Below, in pieces: positions 1 to 11,491 of a stretch of DNA of 64,000 nt; position 1 is the stretch's first letter, and each line of letters starts with the position of its first letter. A program made the position numbers and the translations under genes. The notes beneath the pieces are model-generated. The model was not told the DNA's origin. It was given only the letters and a program-made list of their open reading frames with translations, and did not search any database. Location: the NCBI GenBank assembly GCA_004380135.1, contig QXCR01000008.1, positions 62,001 to 126,000 of the forward strand, read 5' to 3'. The DNA comes from Stemphylium vesicarium (Eukaryota; Ascomycota; Dothideomycetes; Pleosporales; Pleosporaceae).

Positions 1-2
1 AT

Positions 3-2768
3 ATCGAGGATATGCTTGCGACTGTCGCCTGCTTGAAAGGACACAAATGGAAAAGTAATATGATCAAGGTGGGAGCATGCGATTTACAGGCTATACTGCA
101 AAGACTGACATCCAGCGCAGCGTGTATACTTTGGCAACTGGCTCCGCGACTACTCACAGGTGAGCTGGATGAATTTTCGGAAAACCAGATCATGCTGACT
201 TTGCAAGGCTGTTGACGTTGGCACATTGGCGAAAGTCCAGGTAGGCCCGAATGGCGGTACTATAGCGCTTGGAAGCATATTGACAATAGCCAGGGAGAAA
301 CTATTCGCGTTCTCGTTTGGGTCCTGTCTTTCATGTCATTCGGGTATGCGACAGGCGAATTCGAAGTAACGGCCGAGAGACTGGGTGTCTATAGGCCTGA
401 AGAACACATCGGTAAGCGAGGTTGATCAAGTCGCGAACAAACTTTCTAACAGAAGCCTACAGATAACCCTGTGAGCTTGTACAAGACGTCGAAAAATGCA
501 CGCAAATTCTAACATGTGCACAGAAAGACTATGCCGACAATGAAGACGCTCGCAAATACGATCGGCGTCTTCGTGGTCCCGTATCAGAAGCTGAACTAGC
601 CGTCGATCCCGAAACCGGCATGAAGAACTATATCGCCAATGAGCGTGGAAACTGGGCTACATCGTCGGGATACGTCAAGTACTCCTTTGCGCGAGCTATC
701 CACTTCGGTCGCCTTTATACCCACGGTTCATCAGGTCAGCGTGGACGCGATGAAGATCTCTCAGAGGCGCTGCGATGCCTCGGTCAAGGACTACACTGTC
801 TGGAAGACTTTGGTGCCCATACGAACTACACCGAACTTGTATTGCGGGAGCTTGGATACAATAACGTGTTTCCTCATACGGGAGTACAGACTGGCATCAA
901 CCTCCATGGAAAGCACACCTACCCCCTCGTCACAGGCACCTTTGGCGGTGTTGATTTCTTTCACTCTGTTCTCGGGGAGGCCAACGGTATGTCGCATCCT
1001 CGGTTCTTTTTGTTTTTTCGGTTTTTGGTTGTCTGGGGGTTTTTTCTTTTTGACCTGATGTGTCACAAGGAACATTCCTGTCCCCATTTGCTTCAACAAA
1101 CCCATACTAATCGTCTCCTCAGATCACGTTACACAAACAGAAATTGATGAGGTCAATACTGCTCTTGTAGATGCAGTATCGGGCGGGGGAAAGCGATCAG
1201 GGGGCCCAGGGGGAGGGTCTGATGCCTGTGGTGGCCTTATAGATGCCCTGAGCAAGGTCCCAGGTACTGGCGACCTCATCAGCCAAGCAAGGAGCTTGCA
1301 GGCTTCATCAGACGCACAAGCTGCGGAGAACGCCCGCTCAGGTGGTTTTGGTGACTACAATTCGTCAAGAGCTGGACCTAACGAGTTCGATGCACCACCC
1401 GGATCCGTCGGGGGGCCGCCTGGTCCAGAAATCCCAGGCACGAACACAGACCCCGCAACTATCATCCCAAAGATATACCCTATTCTCGTCTTCAGGTTAG
1501 AACCATTCCTGTTTGTTGGTGGTGGATATTTGAGACTGACTAGTCTACAGAGATAATGTTGTTCGCAGCATCTCAAACATCATCTCCAAGATTCCCGGAC
1601 TCGAAAAGCTGATCGAGACGATTACCGAGCGCGTCACCTTGTTCGTGTTATCGCTGCTCGCACCTTTCATTCTTCCAATTATCAAGACTGCATCAGCCCA
1701 GCTGAAGAGCGGTTCCTCTGCCGTCATTGACTCAGCGGCCAAGCACCAGTACGAAGTCTGGACGGACCCCACATCCACCAACCCTACACACAGCATGTTA
1801 TCCAAGGATCATTTCTCGAACATCTTGAACCAGCCTGCCGGTCAAGTCGCCGTAGTTATCCTGCAATATGTCGCGCCTCGCGTAATCTATGCTTGGGATC
1901 ACCCGGATGTTCCTGTAGATCAGGTCTTGGAAGATTGGTACGTAAAACAGCCCACACGATGATTATGAAGGCAGAATGCTGACATGAATCCAGCATGAGG
2001 GTATTCCATCATCCTGCAGCCCGAGACTCGCGCTGCGAGGTTCACGTCAATATGTTCGAGGTCGTCAAGAAGTGGGCGCACAACTACCACGGCAGAGATC
2101 TAAATGACCTGCTATCCTCTGAATCGGTAAAAGCAGGACTCAACCAGAGCGGTGCCCACGACCATTCCTCAGGCCATGGACACGGTGCAGCAGGTGTGTC
2201 GAACTTCCAAGGCCACAGCCATGGAGGTGGACAATCTAGTCAACAACAATCTGGCGGATCCAGCGACTTCCTCGGTTCCTTGACAAGCAAGATTCCTGGT
2301 CCACTTGGTGGCATGCTCAGCAGCTTCGGCAGCTCTGGTAAAACGCGTGAAATGGGCGATGACTTTGACGCTGCTCTCCAAGCAGCTCCATACCAGCCCT
2401 CGCCCTCGCCTCAGCCTTCTCAGTGGAGCAACTTTCAACCCTACCAATCGTCTTATGCAGGCGAGGCGTACCAGCCCCCTGCGGAGTACAGCAACGTACA
2501 GCCCGCTGGCGGATACGGATGGGGCCACGGTCAGTACTCTGGTGGTCAGGGTGCAGAGCCCAGCTACACGGTTCCTACAAACTACCAGCAGGGTTATGAA
2601 AATTATGGCGCTGCACCGGGTGCTTATGGAGAACCGCCGGCTCAGCAGCCGCCGCCGGGCACGTATGGCGCATATGGCCAGGGTGGTTCGTACAATGCGT
2701 ATGACCAGGGCCAGTCAGGGGGTAACGGAAGGCAGTGGGGCGGTGGAGGTCCCAACTCAGCCTGGTAG
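3..2768 (+). CDS. het-C: Het-C heterokaryon incompatibility family protein, 5' end outside the window
   Basis: The protein matches the fungal Het-C family, which is involved in vegetative (heterokaryon) incompatibility and is thought to be secreted or membrane-associated. Nine exons join in frame: 3-68, 121-159, 208-240, 294-411, 463-470, 524-986, 1123-1495, 1551-1937 and 1994-2768, giving 753 codons plus stop. Visible family signatures are VYFGNWLRDYSQ (exon 2), FMSFGYATGEFEVT (exon 4), EHIDNP (exons 4-5), the GMKNYIANE and ALRCLGQGLHCLEDFGAHTNY segments (exon 6) and AWDHPDV (exon 8). Exon 5 is only 8 nt long. The last exon encodes a Gly/Tyr/Gln-rich, low-complexity tail of about 120 residues, as is usual for this family. 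The N-terminus with start codon and probable signal peptide lies before position 1. Family assignment is firm; the allele type and any incompatibility activity cannot be read from this sequence. Confidence 0.92.
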
Positions 2769-3313
2769 ATTTGCATGTAGATATCAATTCCGTATAGGCG
2801 GAGGGCATGGAAGCCTTCCCGGAGCTTCCATCTAGCGGGCAGGCGGGGACTTGTTATTTCCCCTAGACCTCACGAGTAATGCTAAATGATCCTTTGCATC
2901 TCGCCTTCCTCTTTCGCCAGGTGTCATGTATAAGTTCAGCACGCACAAGGTCTCTAAAGCCAGGTATTTTGAGTGCAATAGAGCAGAGATTCTTATTTCA
3001 TTTCTTCATCCTTTCGTTTCTCCGTTCCCGTCCCCGTTTCACAATTCTGACCACCTCTTGTAAATACATGCATAGAAGAATCGTTATCCAAATACAAAAT
3101 TTTGCCCAAGCCAAAGTATATATGTATGCCAACGAACGCCCGGCGGTGATGCTAGCGTATCGCGTAAGTTTTGGGGTGTATGTGTAGGTTCATGAGGGAG
3201 TAGCGGCGGAGGTATTGGTCGTGGTATTGATACAAAGTGTAGAGGTAAGGTAATATATGAAATTTACCCGCAAGGCTTTTTCACCACAAACAAGGGCTAC
3301 TCAAGTTGTGCGT
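2769..3313. other. Spacer between convergent het-C and HSP10 genes
   Basis: This 545 bp stretch lies between the stop codons of two convergent genes. It holds the two 3' untranslated regions. I see no convincing ORF, RNA gene or repeat in it. Confidence 0.6.
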
Positions 3314-3811
3314 CTACTCGTTGATCTTGGCGAGTAATCTAGTAATCTCTAATCAGTATACCGTTCTTTCCCTTCAACTCGCGGAATCTCCAGGGCGCAA
3401 ACTTACTCATGGTCCCTGAACAAGCTCAACTCCTCCTCACCGACCTTGATTGGGCTGCCGCCGAATTGAGGGATCAAGACCTTGTCGCCGGGCTGCACGC
3501 TGGGTGTGACGCGCTTTCCCTCCTTGTCGTAGGCGCCAGGGCCGACTGCGAGCACCTTGGCTTCGTTGAGCTCCTTGACGGCGGTCTCGGGAAGGAAGAT
3601 GCCGGTTGCGGTCTTGGCTTCGGGCTTAATGCGCTGGACGAGGATGCGGTCAAGGAGAGGCGCAATGCTCTTGATGGACTTGATTGCGGACTATCGGAAT
3701 TGTTAGTAAGCATTCATGCGGGAGAGGGCGTTGTAGAGCTGGTGGGATGGGCGGAGAGGTCGCAAGTGGGATGGATGGTGCGGGCGGATAGCGTGGGCTG
3801 GAGCTTACCAT
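3314..3811 (-). CDS. HSP10: Mitochondrial 10 kDa chaperonin (GroES family)
   Basis: Co-chaperonin that caps Hsp60 in the mitochondrial matrix during protein folding. Exons on the minus strand are 3811-3809 (ATG only), 3690-3407 and 3338-3314; joined they give 103 residues, the usual GroES length. The protein starts MSAIKSIKSIAPLLDR and contains the GroES core ILVQRIKPEAKTATG, the mobile loop around GIFLPETAVKE, the dome segment VLAVGPGAYDKEG and the end FRDHELLAKINE. The start codon is the only coding content of the first exon: ATG is followed directly by a GTAAGC donor, and the acceptor CGATAG precedes the second codon. The gene is divergent from the TilS-like gene and its promoter contains a perfect heat-shock element at 3939-3951. 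Family and function are very secure. Confidence 0.94.
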
Positions 3812-4096
3812 GTTGACGGATTAGAAGGAGGTGATGGAAGAGTGGGTATCACAAGAAATCAGAAGCTGGCTGCAGAGACAGAGGAATTGGGTCGGTGGGA
3901 TAAGGCGTTTGTAGAGACGAAAGATGTTGTGCTTTCTCTTCCAGAAAATTCCATGTCCGTGCACCTTACCTCGGAACAAGCTGCGGAACAAGTCCATCTC
4001 GCGTATTACCAGAACCAGTAATACCCTCCCCCTCTTGTCGCGCCTTACCGCTTTGTTTGTTCGCAATTAGGACAGGCGTGGGTACCTGGTGCCTAC
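3812..4096. promoter_or_regulatory. Shared bidirectional promoter, HSP10 / TilS-like gene
   Basis: The 285 bp between two divergent start codons must contain both promoters and both 5' untranslated regions. It carries the heat-shock element described separately. No clear TATA box was seen. Confidence 0.6.
3939..3951. promoter_or_regulatory. Heat-shock element, three perfect alternating pentamers
   Basis: The sequence reads TTCCAGAAAATTC, which fits TTCnnGAAnnTTC exactly, the trimer binding site of heat-shock factor Hsf1. It lies 128-140 bp upstream of the HSP10 start codon and about 145 bp upstream of the divergent TilS-like start. Two further GAAC units follow at about 3972 and 3987. Hsf1 control of Hsp10 is established in fungi; use of this particular site is inference. 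Confidence 0.7.
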
Positions 4097-6301
4097 ATGT
4101 GGAGAAGCAATGCCCTCAGGCTGAGGAGTTGTTCCTCTACTGCGATAGCCAGCCATGGGATAAAAACGTTCCGACGATACAGCTCGGTGAAGAGCCTACC
4201 GGTTACTAACGATGAGTTCAAACGGTCTTTGGCCTGGGACCTGCTACCTGATGTTTCGAATGCGTCCATAAGCACACAGTTATTGGGTAGGTATTGCGGA
4301 AAGCAGCTCAAGGCATGGCCCACTGACCGCGATACACAGGTATTGCAATCAGCGGTGGCGTGGATTCAATGGCATTGGCTGCGTTGTACAATGACTGCCG
4401 GATCGAAGATACATCCTTACCCAAGGCCCATGGCTTCATTGTGGATCATCGAGCGCGTCCGGAAAGTACAGAAGAAGCGGAGTGGGTGGCAGAGCAATTG
4501 CGTTCAAAACGTGAGATATACCGCATCTTCCCTACTTCACAGAAACTGACTTCTTCAAGTTGGTATCAGCGCCACAGTAATACCTCTCGAATGGCCCCCA
4601 AACTTCGACTCCAAAGTCTTCAAGGGATTCGAGACCGAAGCACGCAACCGTCGTTACCAGGCGCTCGGCCGAGCGTGCAGAGACAAGAACATCAATCAAC
4701 TATTGGTGGCACATCATGCCGACGACCAGGCTGAGACTGTCATGATGAGGCTTGCAAACAATAGGCTGCGGTCGGGCCTCATGGCAATGCAGCGTAAAGG
4801 GTGGATACCAGAATGTGAAGACATACACGGGGTATACCACAGTGGGGGTATCCAAAAGCCCGATCCAAATCTACCTTTTCCTGTCGAGCAAGGTGGGATT
4901 CAGATTTTGCGACCATTACTGCAATTTGAAAAGGCACGGCTGATTGCGACGTGCGAAGAGAAGGGTATCGCTTGGGCAGAGGACCAGACGAATCGGATTC
5001 AAACGCTCACATCTCGCAACGCCATTCGTCATATCTACAAAAATCACAACTTACCAGAGGCGCTCAGCGTCAAATCGCTTGTAGATGTTTCATTACACAT
5101 GCAAAAGCGTGTCAAGCTACACAGAGACCGCGCGGAGGAGCTATTCAACAAATGCTTGATCAAACTTGACATTCAAACAGGCTCTCTCGTCGTCCGGTTT
5201 CCACCTATGTCTGACCTCCTCTCGCGCCCGATCAAGAAGCCTTCCGACAAGATCGATGCGAAGAATAATGCATACTGCCTGATGGAACGGATTGCCGACC
5301 TCGTCGCGCCACGAACCAATGCACCGCTCGGTCAGCTCGACGCGGCCACCCGTCGCATATATCCCGAGCTCGAAAAGATGGACAACAAGAAATATGTTGA
5401 ACACGGGGATGAGGACCTTCGGAAGAACTTTTGCGTCCACACGACATGGTGGCGTTTCTGGAACAAACCGACCCCGTTTTCCGAACACAAAGAGTACGGT
5501 ATCAACCTGGCCTTGCCGCATCCGCGAGAATGGCTACTCAGCCGCCAGCCACTGGAGTCAAAGGAGGTGACCAATAGCGCAAACTACATTAAATATCCCC
5601 CATCGCCAAACCGCCGTAACTCACGACATGAGACATATCGTCTTTTCGATGGCCGCTACTGGATCCGTCTGCGCAACTTCAGTCGCAAAGATGAGTTTGT
5701 TCTCAGAGTCTTCCACATGGACGACCTCCGCGCCTTCCCCAAGCCCGACAAATTCAGATCTCTTAGGTCGAATCTCGTTCTTCCATACCGCTATATTATG
5801 GCAGCCTTTGACATGATGAAGCCATCCGACTTGCGTTTTACCCTTCCCGCCGTGTTCCGACGGGATGGCGTGGCACGAGAGGAGAAACTTATTGGTTTCC
5901 CGACTCTAGACGTAAATGTTAATGGGTTTGGACACGGAACACAATGCGAATGGAGCGTGCGATATAAGAAGATTGATTTCGGGAACAGATCTCCAAGGGA
6001 GATCATCGTGCCCGGGATGTCGAGAAAAGACATTGCTGCCGAGGAGGGAAGACAGAAGAGTGTTATGCGGGGCGTTTACAAGGCGCGCCTCTTGGAGAAG
6101 ATGGAGCGGAAGCAGAGGGGGGAGCCAGAGCCGGAGGAGGAAATTAGTATTGCCAGGGGATTCAAGCGCATACACATTGATGGGAGAGATGGACAGAGGA
6201 ATAACTCTAGCTTGGATAACACTAACAGGGCGGATGGTGAGAACGGTGAAAAGATGATGCTCTGGCATCCCTTGAAGCAGAAAGTAAGAATTAAGGGATG
6301 A
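4097..6301 (+). CDS. tRNA(Ile)-lysidine synthase-like PP-loop ATPase, probably mitochondrial
   Basis: TilS enzymes ligate lysine to C34 of tRNA(Ile)-CAU so that it reads AUA; fungi are expected to need this for mitochondrial tRNA. Exons 4097-4286, 4340-4510 and 4560-6301 join in frame to 700 residues. The ATP-binding PP-loop SGGVDS is at residues 68-73, followed by the VDHRARPES segment, and the TilS signature HHADDQAET is at residues 172-180. The first roughly 35 residues are rich in Arg, Ser and Ala and nearly free of acidic residues, which suggests a mitochondrial targeting peptide. The protein is longer than bacterial TilS (about 430), with a fungal C-terminal extension containing basic and acidic stretches. 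It could be a PP-loop relative with another tRNA substrate, but the HHxDDxAET motif favours TilS. Confidence 0.88.
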
Positions 6302-9300
6302 ACAATTGAAATCCCCATGCTACATGAGGTCTGAAGAGTACTTTTAGACAACCGATATCCGAGTAAACAACCTTGTCTTTAACATCTGTATCATGTATTC
6401 TTTCTCTCTTGCTGATCATTCTTTTTTTTACAACAACCAACACAACAACAAAGCAACAGAAGACGTAGAAATACACTCGACGACTAACGTAAGCAGCGAG
6501 AGTCCCAATGACGTTTGCAGGAGGGAAAAAGGCACGAGAAAAGCACCGTCCCAACCAAATGGGGAAGGTGCAAGATATACGTGCGTCTTTTTCGCGTCTC
6601 CACCAACGCGCATTGCGTGCGCTTCCTTCCCTTCCCTTTCCCCGCGCCCTTGCAGCCGGCAATGCGCAAAACGCCATTGCGCTGAGCTTATTTCGACTAC
6701 CGAAGCTGGCTTCTAGAAGGGGGGAGACGGGTGTGGGTGAGAAGAAAGCGATGTGCTGTTGTTTTGAGTGCTGACAGTCTGGATCGATGTCATGCGAGTT
6801 AGTTTAAAAGCAGCGGGTGCTCAAGGTCGTGGTTCGTGCTGGGGTCAATGAACGACCGCCGTGCCCTCATCTCGTTCGCTGATGACAGCGGGAACGCCAA
6901 TGCGTGTGCCACGGATGAATTGAACGCGGGCTTGCGCATTATGAGTAGGTCCTGCAATAGTTTATTTCGAGCTGCGGTACAAGTGCTGCACGTATTGTTG
7001 CAGTTTTTGTTGGGTTCTAGAGTTGGCTACTAATAGGCTCAACAAGTGTGCATCGTAATGGGCTCGTTTGTAGGTTCCTACACGCTATTGACGGTTGACT
7101 CGCGTGGTGGAGCACGGCGCGCAGGCTTCGAGTCGCTCTCTTAGACTCCGCATGCTTGCGGTCCAGGGACGGAAAGTTAGTCAGGGACCGCGGGATCCAC
7201 ACAGTCATCATTCAATGTGCGAAAGTGATTTTTGCCCATGGCGATTGCTTTGCATGGGCTGCAACTGTCGTGATGTGATGTGGCTGGTTAGATGTTGACT
7301 AAAATCTATGGGGATGTCGACTACGGGAAGAAACTTCTTGTTGCCAATGGCTATTATGTTTCTAGCGTTTCAAAGTGTCATGAAACCAATCCATCGGCAA
7401 GAGGAACCTGGTGCACAATATCGGCTTCGCGCCAGGCACAAGGCCGCCGCACGGCAAGGAAAGGTCAGCCTCTTGTCGCCAAATTTGCGCCCGACCTGCC
7501 CTGTGGCGGTGAGGACAGGCAAGCGGGATTGGGTGCGCGGCCTATAATTACTGGCCTGAGAAGATCGCCTTTGCGGAGTTTATCGAGTGCTCTGTGCGTG
7601 CCGCAAATTCTCGAGCAAGACCGCTGTAAGCAGATGAAAGGAGGAATGTGCAGATCCAAAGCAATCGCGGAATTTCTTTTCTGCGTCGCATGTAATGGGC
7701 ACAACACCCGTCGTCTCTTGACACGTAAACAAGGCGGCTATTGTCGTTTTCGCTTCGGTCTACGACAAGGCTAGACCCATGGTGTGCTTCTGGCGTAGTC
7801 TGGTAGTGTGTCGACGGCCCAGAGACCCCTCCCCCTTTCACGTGAGGGGATCAATAATGAGCCGGCATGGCCCTAGTCACATTGGCCAGGTGTTTTCGGC
7901 TGATCAGAGGGAGGAAGGACACTTCTCCAAGAGTCAGACCAGATTTTGCAATTTTCACTTCACCCGCTATCGTGCGGGACCGAATCAGGCAATCTCAATT
8001 ACGATGGCCGTCAAATCATTCGCCTTCGGTCTATTTTGTGCAGCTGGATGGCGTCTTGTCACCACCCCCACCGTGCATGCCGGCTAGGCTGACCTCACGA
8101 TGCTGCAAGATGGAGTTTCCCTGCAGCATGGCGATGAGTCGACGAGACGAAGAAAATAAAAGCAAGTCATATGGTGCTTCAGATTTGGGTTCGTGGCGGC
8201 ACGTAGTCTCTTCGGCTGCATTCGCCAGGTCGAGTGAGCAGGGCAATTTGGGCGCAAGGGTCTTGACGCCTTTTTGTAAACGGGGATCAGCGCTTGGACT
8301 GAGGGTGGCGTGCCGCGATTCGTTGCATGCATGCCGCTAGAACTGTCTAGCCTTGGATGCTCAGACATGGCTTGGCAAGCGCCGAGTTGTGCAGAGTTGG
8401 CGATAGTCGTGACGGCGGCCGGCCATGGTGTTGCACATGGCTGGCCATGATGGAGGGACAAAGCAATTCACAGCAGCCGTTGAGCCGCCATGGCACCGGT
8501 GCGTCGGTGGGAACGAGGGGAGCAGAGGCACGGAAAAGGATGGGCATGCCATTCATCACCGGGATGCAGGTTTCTGATGCCGATCGCGGGTATAATGCGA
8601 GATAGCTGGTGATGGTGAGCACCTTTGGGCAGAAAGTATCACGGATTTGCTGACGGTACGGATGTAGACTTCTCCAGCCCAGCCCAGTGGGCTTGCCGGC
8701 GAAGGTGCCGCAGTGCTAAACAGTGTCTCGTGAGCCATGTGAAAAGGGACTCGTGGACGGAGGTTGGCCGATCTTGTCAACAAGTTGGTGAAGAGGGGCA
8801 GCGCGATCATGCGACCTGCTTCAAGCATCTTCTTTGGCCACCCCAGCTTATCGGACGCGTGGGCACCCACAGCCGCAGATTGCCGGCCTCATGTTGATGG
8901 TCGCCTCTTTTCCCTCGATGCCCGCAATCGACGCCTCTCTGCGACTGCGGCAGCTAAAGGATGATGCTAGCATGCACAGCTGGTGTTTCAGGCCGTGAGT
9001 ATTGCATAACGTTGGTGAATGGTGCTATTCGGGCGGGCTAGCTGCAGGCGGGTCCGCTTAGTGGACGTGCTGCCGCGAGACCAATTTCGTTGCTAGGATC
9101 CCTGCACGACGACCCCTACCTAGCAACAGCGCCCTCACCTTAAAGTTCTCTCAGCCCTTGATCGTCTGAGATTTTCTATCCTTCTTTCCTCCCTACACCG
9201 CTGTTCGCATCCTTATAACAAGGTTCGAGCCTGCTTCTGCCGCTGCACTTTGCGAGCGTAGCACTTTCCCTTTCTGTACACTTTTGTAATACACAAACAA

Positions 9301-9390
9301 ACGAGACTGCCACCGCGCTGCGTTCTCCCTTTCCCCCCAAGATACCCACTTCACCAAACACTTTTTTCAAAGCAAACAGCACTACCCAGC
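6302..9390. other. Gene-free stretch of 3.1 kb
   Basis: No ORF here has family resemblance, plausible exon structure or coding-like composition on either strand; the ORFs present are short and overlap in conflicting frames. It must include the 3' end of the TilS-like transcript and the promoter of the PH-domain gene; a pyrimidine-rich leader runs from about 9170 to 9350. A small imperfect hairpin (GCCATGGTG, loop TTG, CACATGGC) lies near 8422-8442. Base composition is not visibly AT-rich, so this does not look like a repeat inactivated by RIP. Confidence 0.5.
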
Positions 9391-11491
9391 ATGTCTGCCC
9401 CAGTAGAGGAACCCAAGACCGTCGCCCAGCCTGAGGTTGGCGGCACCACCGAGCCAGCGCCCGCCCCTGTCCTCGCTGCCGACAACGCTGCCGCCCCCGT
9501 TGTCGAGGAGCCCAAGACGGATGAGGTCCCCAAGACTGAGAGCGAGCCCGCCGCCCCAGTCGAGGAGATCAAGGAGGAGCCCAAGGAGGAGAAGGTTGTC
9601 GAGCCCATCTACAGCGGTGCTCTCGGCTACAAGGCGCCCGGTCTGAAGAAGTAAGTTGGGAAAATAGTCATGGCCATGAACATGGGGCTAATCATGAGTG
9701 CAGCGCTTTCCGCTTCGCTAAGAAGTACTTCTGGTTCGGCGAGGAGCCCGTTGCCGCCGACAACCTTGCTGAGTACCTCCGCGGTGAGAAGCCCGAGGTC
9801 GCTCACCCCGTCGTGGCTTGGTCCAGCCAGACCGGAAAGGGTCTCCTCTTCTTCGTCAAGCACGCCGACAAGAAGGAGCACCCCGCCGGTGTTCTGAACT
9901 TGGTAAGCACTGCAGCCAGCAAACTCGCCATGGCGCAGTTACTAACATCTACCAGGCCTATGCTACCGACCTTGCCAAGGACGGCGCCCTTGCCTTCGCT
10001 TTCAAGCTCTCCGGCCACAAGCACACCTTCGAGGCCCAGAGCGGCGCTGAGCGTGACGGATGGTTCCTGGCTGTTGAGAAAGCCATCACCGAGGCCAAGG
10101 CTTCCAAGGACACCATCGAGTCCAGCGAGGGCTACAAGGAGACCAAGGAGAAGATTGGTATGTCGATACACTTTATTTCCCACGAGTCGCGTTCGCGCTA
10201 GCGGGCGATCTGGTCGTTATACTGCAGCACACTAACAACCCGCAGGCAAGCCCACCGCGCTAGCGGGCGCTACTTCCGGTCCCAAGAAGAGCATGGACGC
10301 TACCCCCAAGCTCGCAGAGGGGGAGACAGCCGCTGCTGGTGAGCCAGTCGCTCCTGCAGGTCGCGCTGGATCTTCTTCCAGCTCATCTTCTGATGATGAG
10401 AAGGCCAAGAAGTCGAAGAGCAAGTCTCGCTCCGCTTCCCGCGGCAAGCGTACCAGCCTCTTCGGTGGACTCATGGGAAAGAAGGACAAGGAGCACAAGG
10501 AGGAGAACAAGACTGTCAAGGAGGAGCCAGAGACCAAGACCGAGGAGCCTGCTGCTACTGCTCCCCACCTCGACGAGAGTAAGCTGCATACAAGACCATT
10601 TCCTGAAATTCTTACTAATAAGCTACAGTCCCTACCACCGCGCCTGTCAATGCGAACGATGTTGTAAAGCCGGCTGAGGAGACCACCACCGAGCCCACTG
10701 CTCCCGTCGCAGTTGTTTCCACCGAGGATGCCACCAAGGCCGACGAGACTGCTACCCCCGCAGTTGCTCAGGAGAAGCCCAAGCCCACCAAGCGTGGTTC
10801 CATCTTCGGCACGTTCGTCGAGAAGCTCAAGTCTCCTACCACCGAGAAGAAGGAGGCCGAGGCTGGTCTTGCTTCTGCCCCCGTCAAGGAGGACGAGACC
10901 GTCGTTGAGCCCGTTAAGCCGGTTGAGGAGACCACCCCAGTGGTCGCTCCCTCTGCCAACGAGGCCGCCGCCGCCGAGTTGAACAAGGACGAGACCAAGC
11001 CCGTCGTTGCTACCAGCACTCCATCAAAGGAGAAGGAGCACTTCAGCTTCGGAAAGCTCTTCGGCTCCAAGGACCGCGCCAAGTCACCAGCTCCTCAGGA
11101 GAAGCTCGCCGAGCCCAAGACCGATGCCGCTCCTCAAATCGCGGACACCCAGGCCCCTGCCACCACCGAGCCTGCCGAGGCTACCCCGGCCACCGATGTC
11201 AAGCCCGAGACCACCGAGGAGCCCAAGCAAGACAAGAGGAAGTCTTTCTTCGGTAATCTTGGTCGCTCTTTGAGCAAGGCCACTGGCAACAAGGACAAGA
11301 AGGAGAAGAAGGAGACTGCCAGCCCCGCACCTGTCACCGAGGAGGAGGTCGCCCCCGCTACCACCCCCGTCGTCGCTGATGAGAAGAAGGAAGAGACCCC
11401 TGTCGCCGCTGCCGGTGATGTCCCCGCTGAGAACATCAGTGTGGGCGATGCTTCGAAAAGCGCCAACCCGACTGTCGCTACAACTGCGTAA
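9391..11491 (+). CDS. PH-domain protein (PH_6 / Mug6-like) with four basic FG repeats
   Basis: Five exons (9391-9650, 9704-9902, 9956-10157, 10246-10578, 10629-11491) join to 618 residues. An acidic, Pro/Ala/Glu-rich N-terminus of about 75 residues precedes a pleckstrin-homology-like domain at roughly residues 80-220 (segments KKYFWFGEEPV, VVAWSSQTGKGLLFFVKHADK, AFKLSGHKHTFEA, RDGWFLAVEKAI). This resembles the fungal PH_6 family, which includes a meiotically up-regulated fission-yeast protein; PH domains usually bind phosphoinositides. The C-terminal 400 residues are low-complexity Glu/Lys/Pro/Ala with four spaced basic motifs: KRTSLFG (288-294), KRGSIFG (386-392), FSFGKLFG (470-477) and KRKSFFG (534-540). 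Very strong codon bias toward C-ending codons suggests high expression. Cellular role is unknown; a membrane-cortex adaptor is my guess. Confidence 0.85.

Noticed and set aside
3409..3816. 135-codon plus-strand ORF over HSP10
   Set aside because: It is the antisense of the HSP10 exon and an intron, while the minus strand encodes a clear GroES protein.
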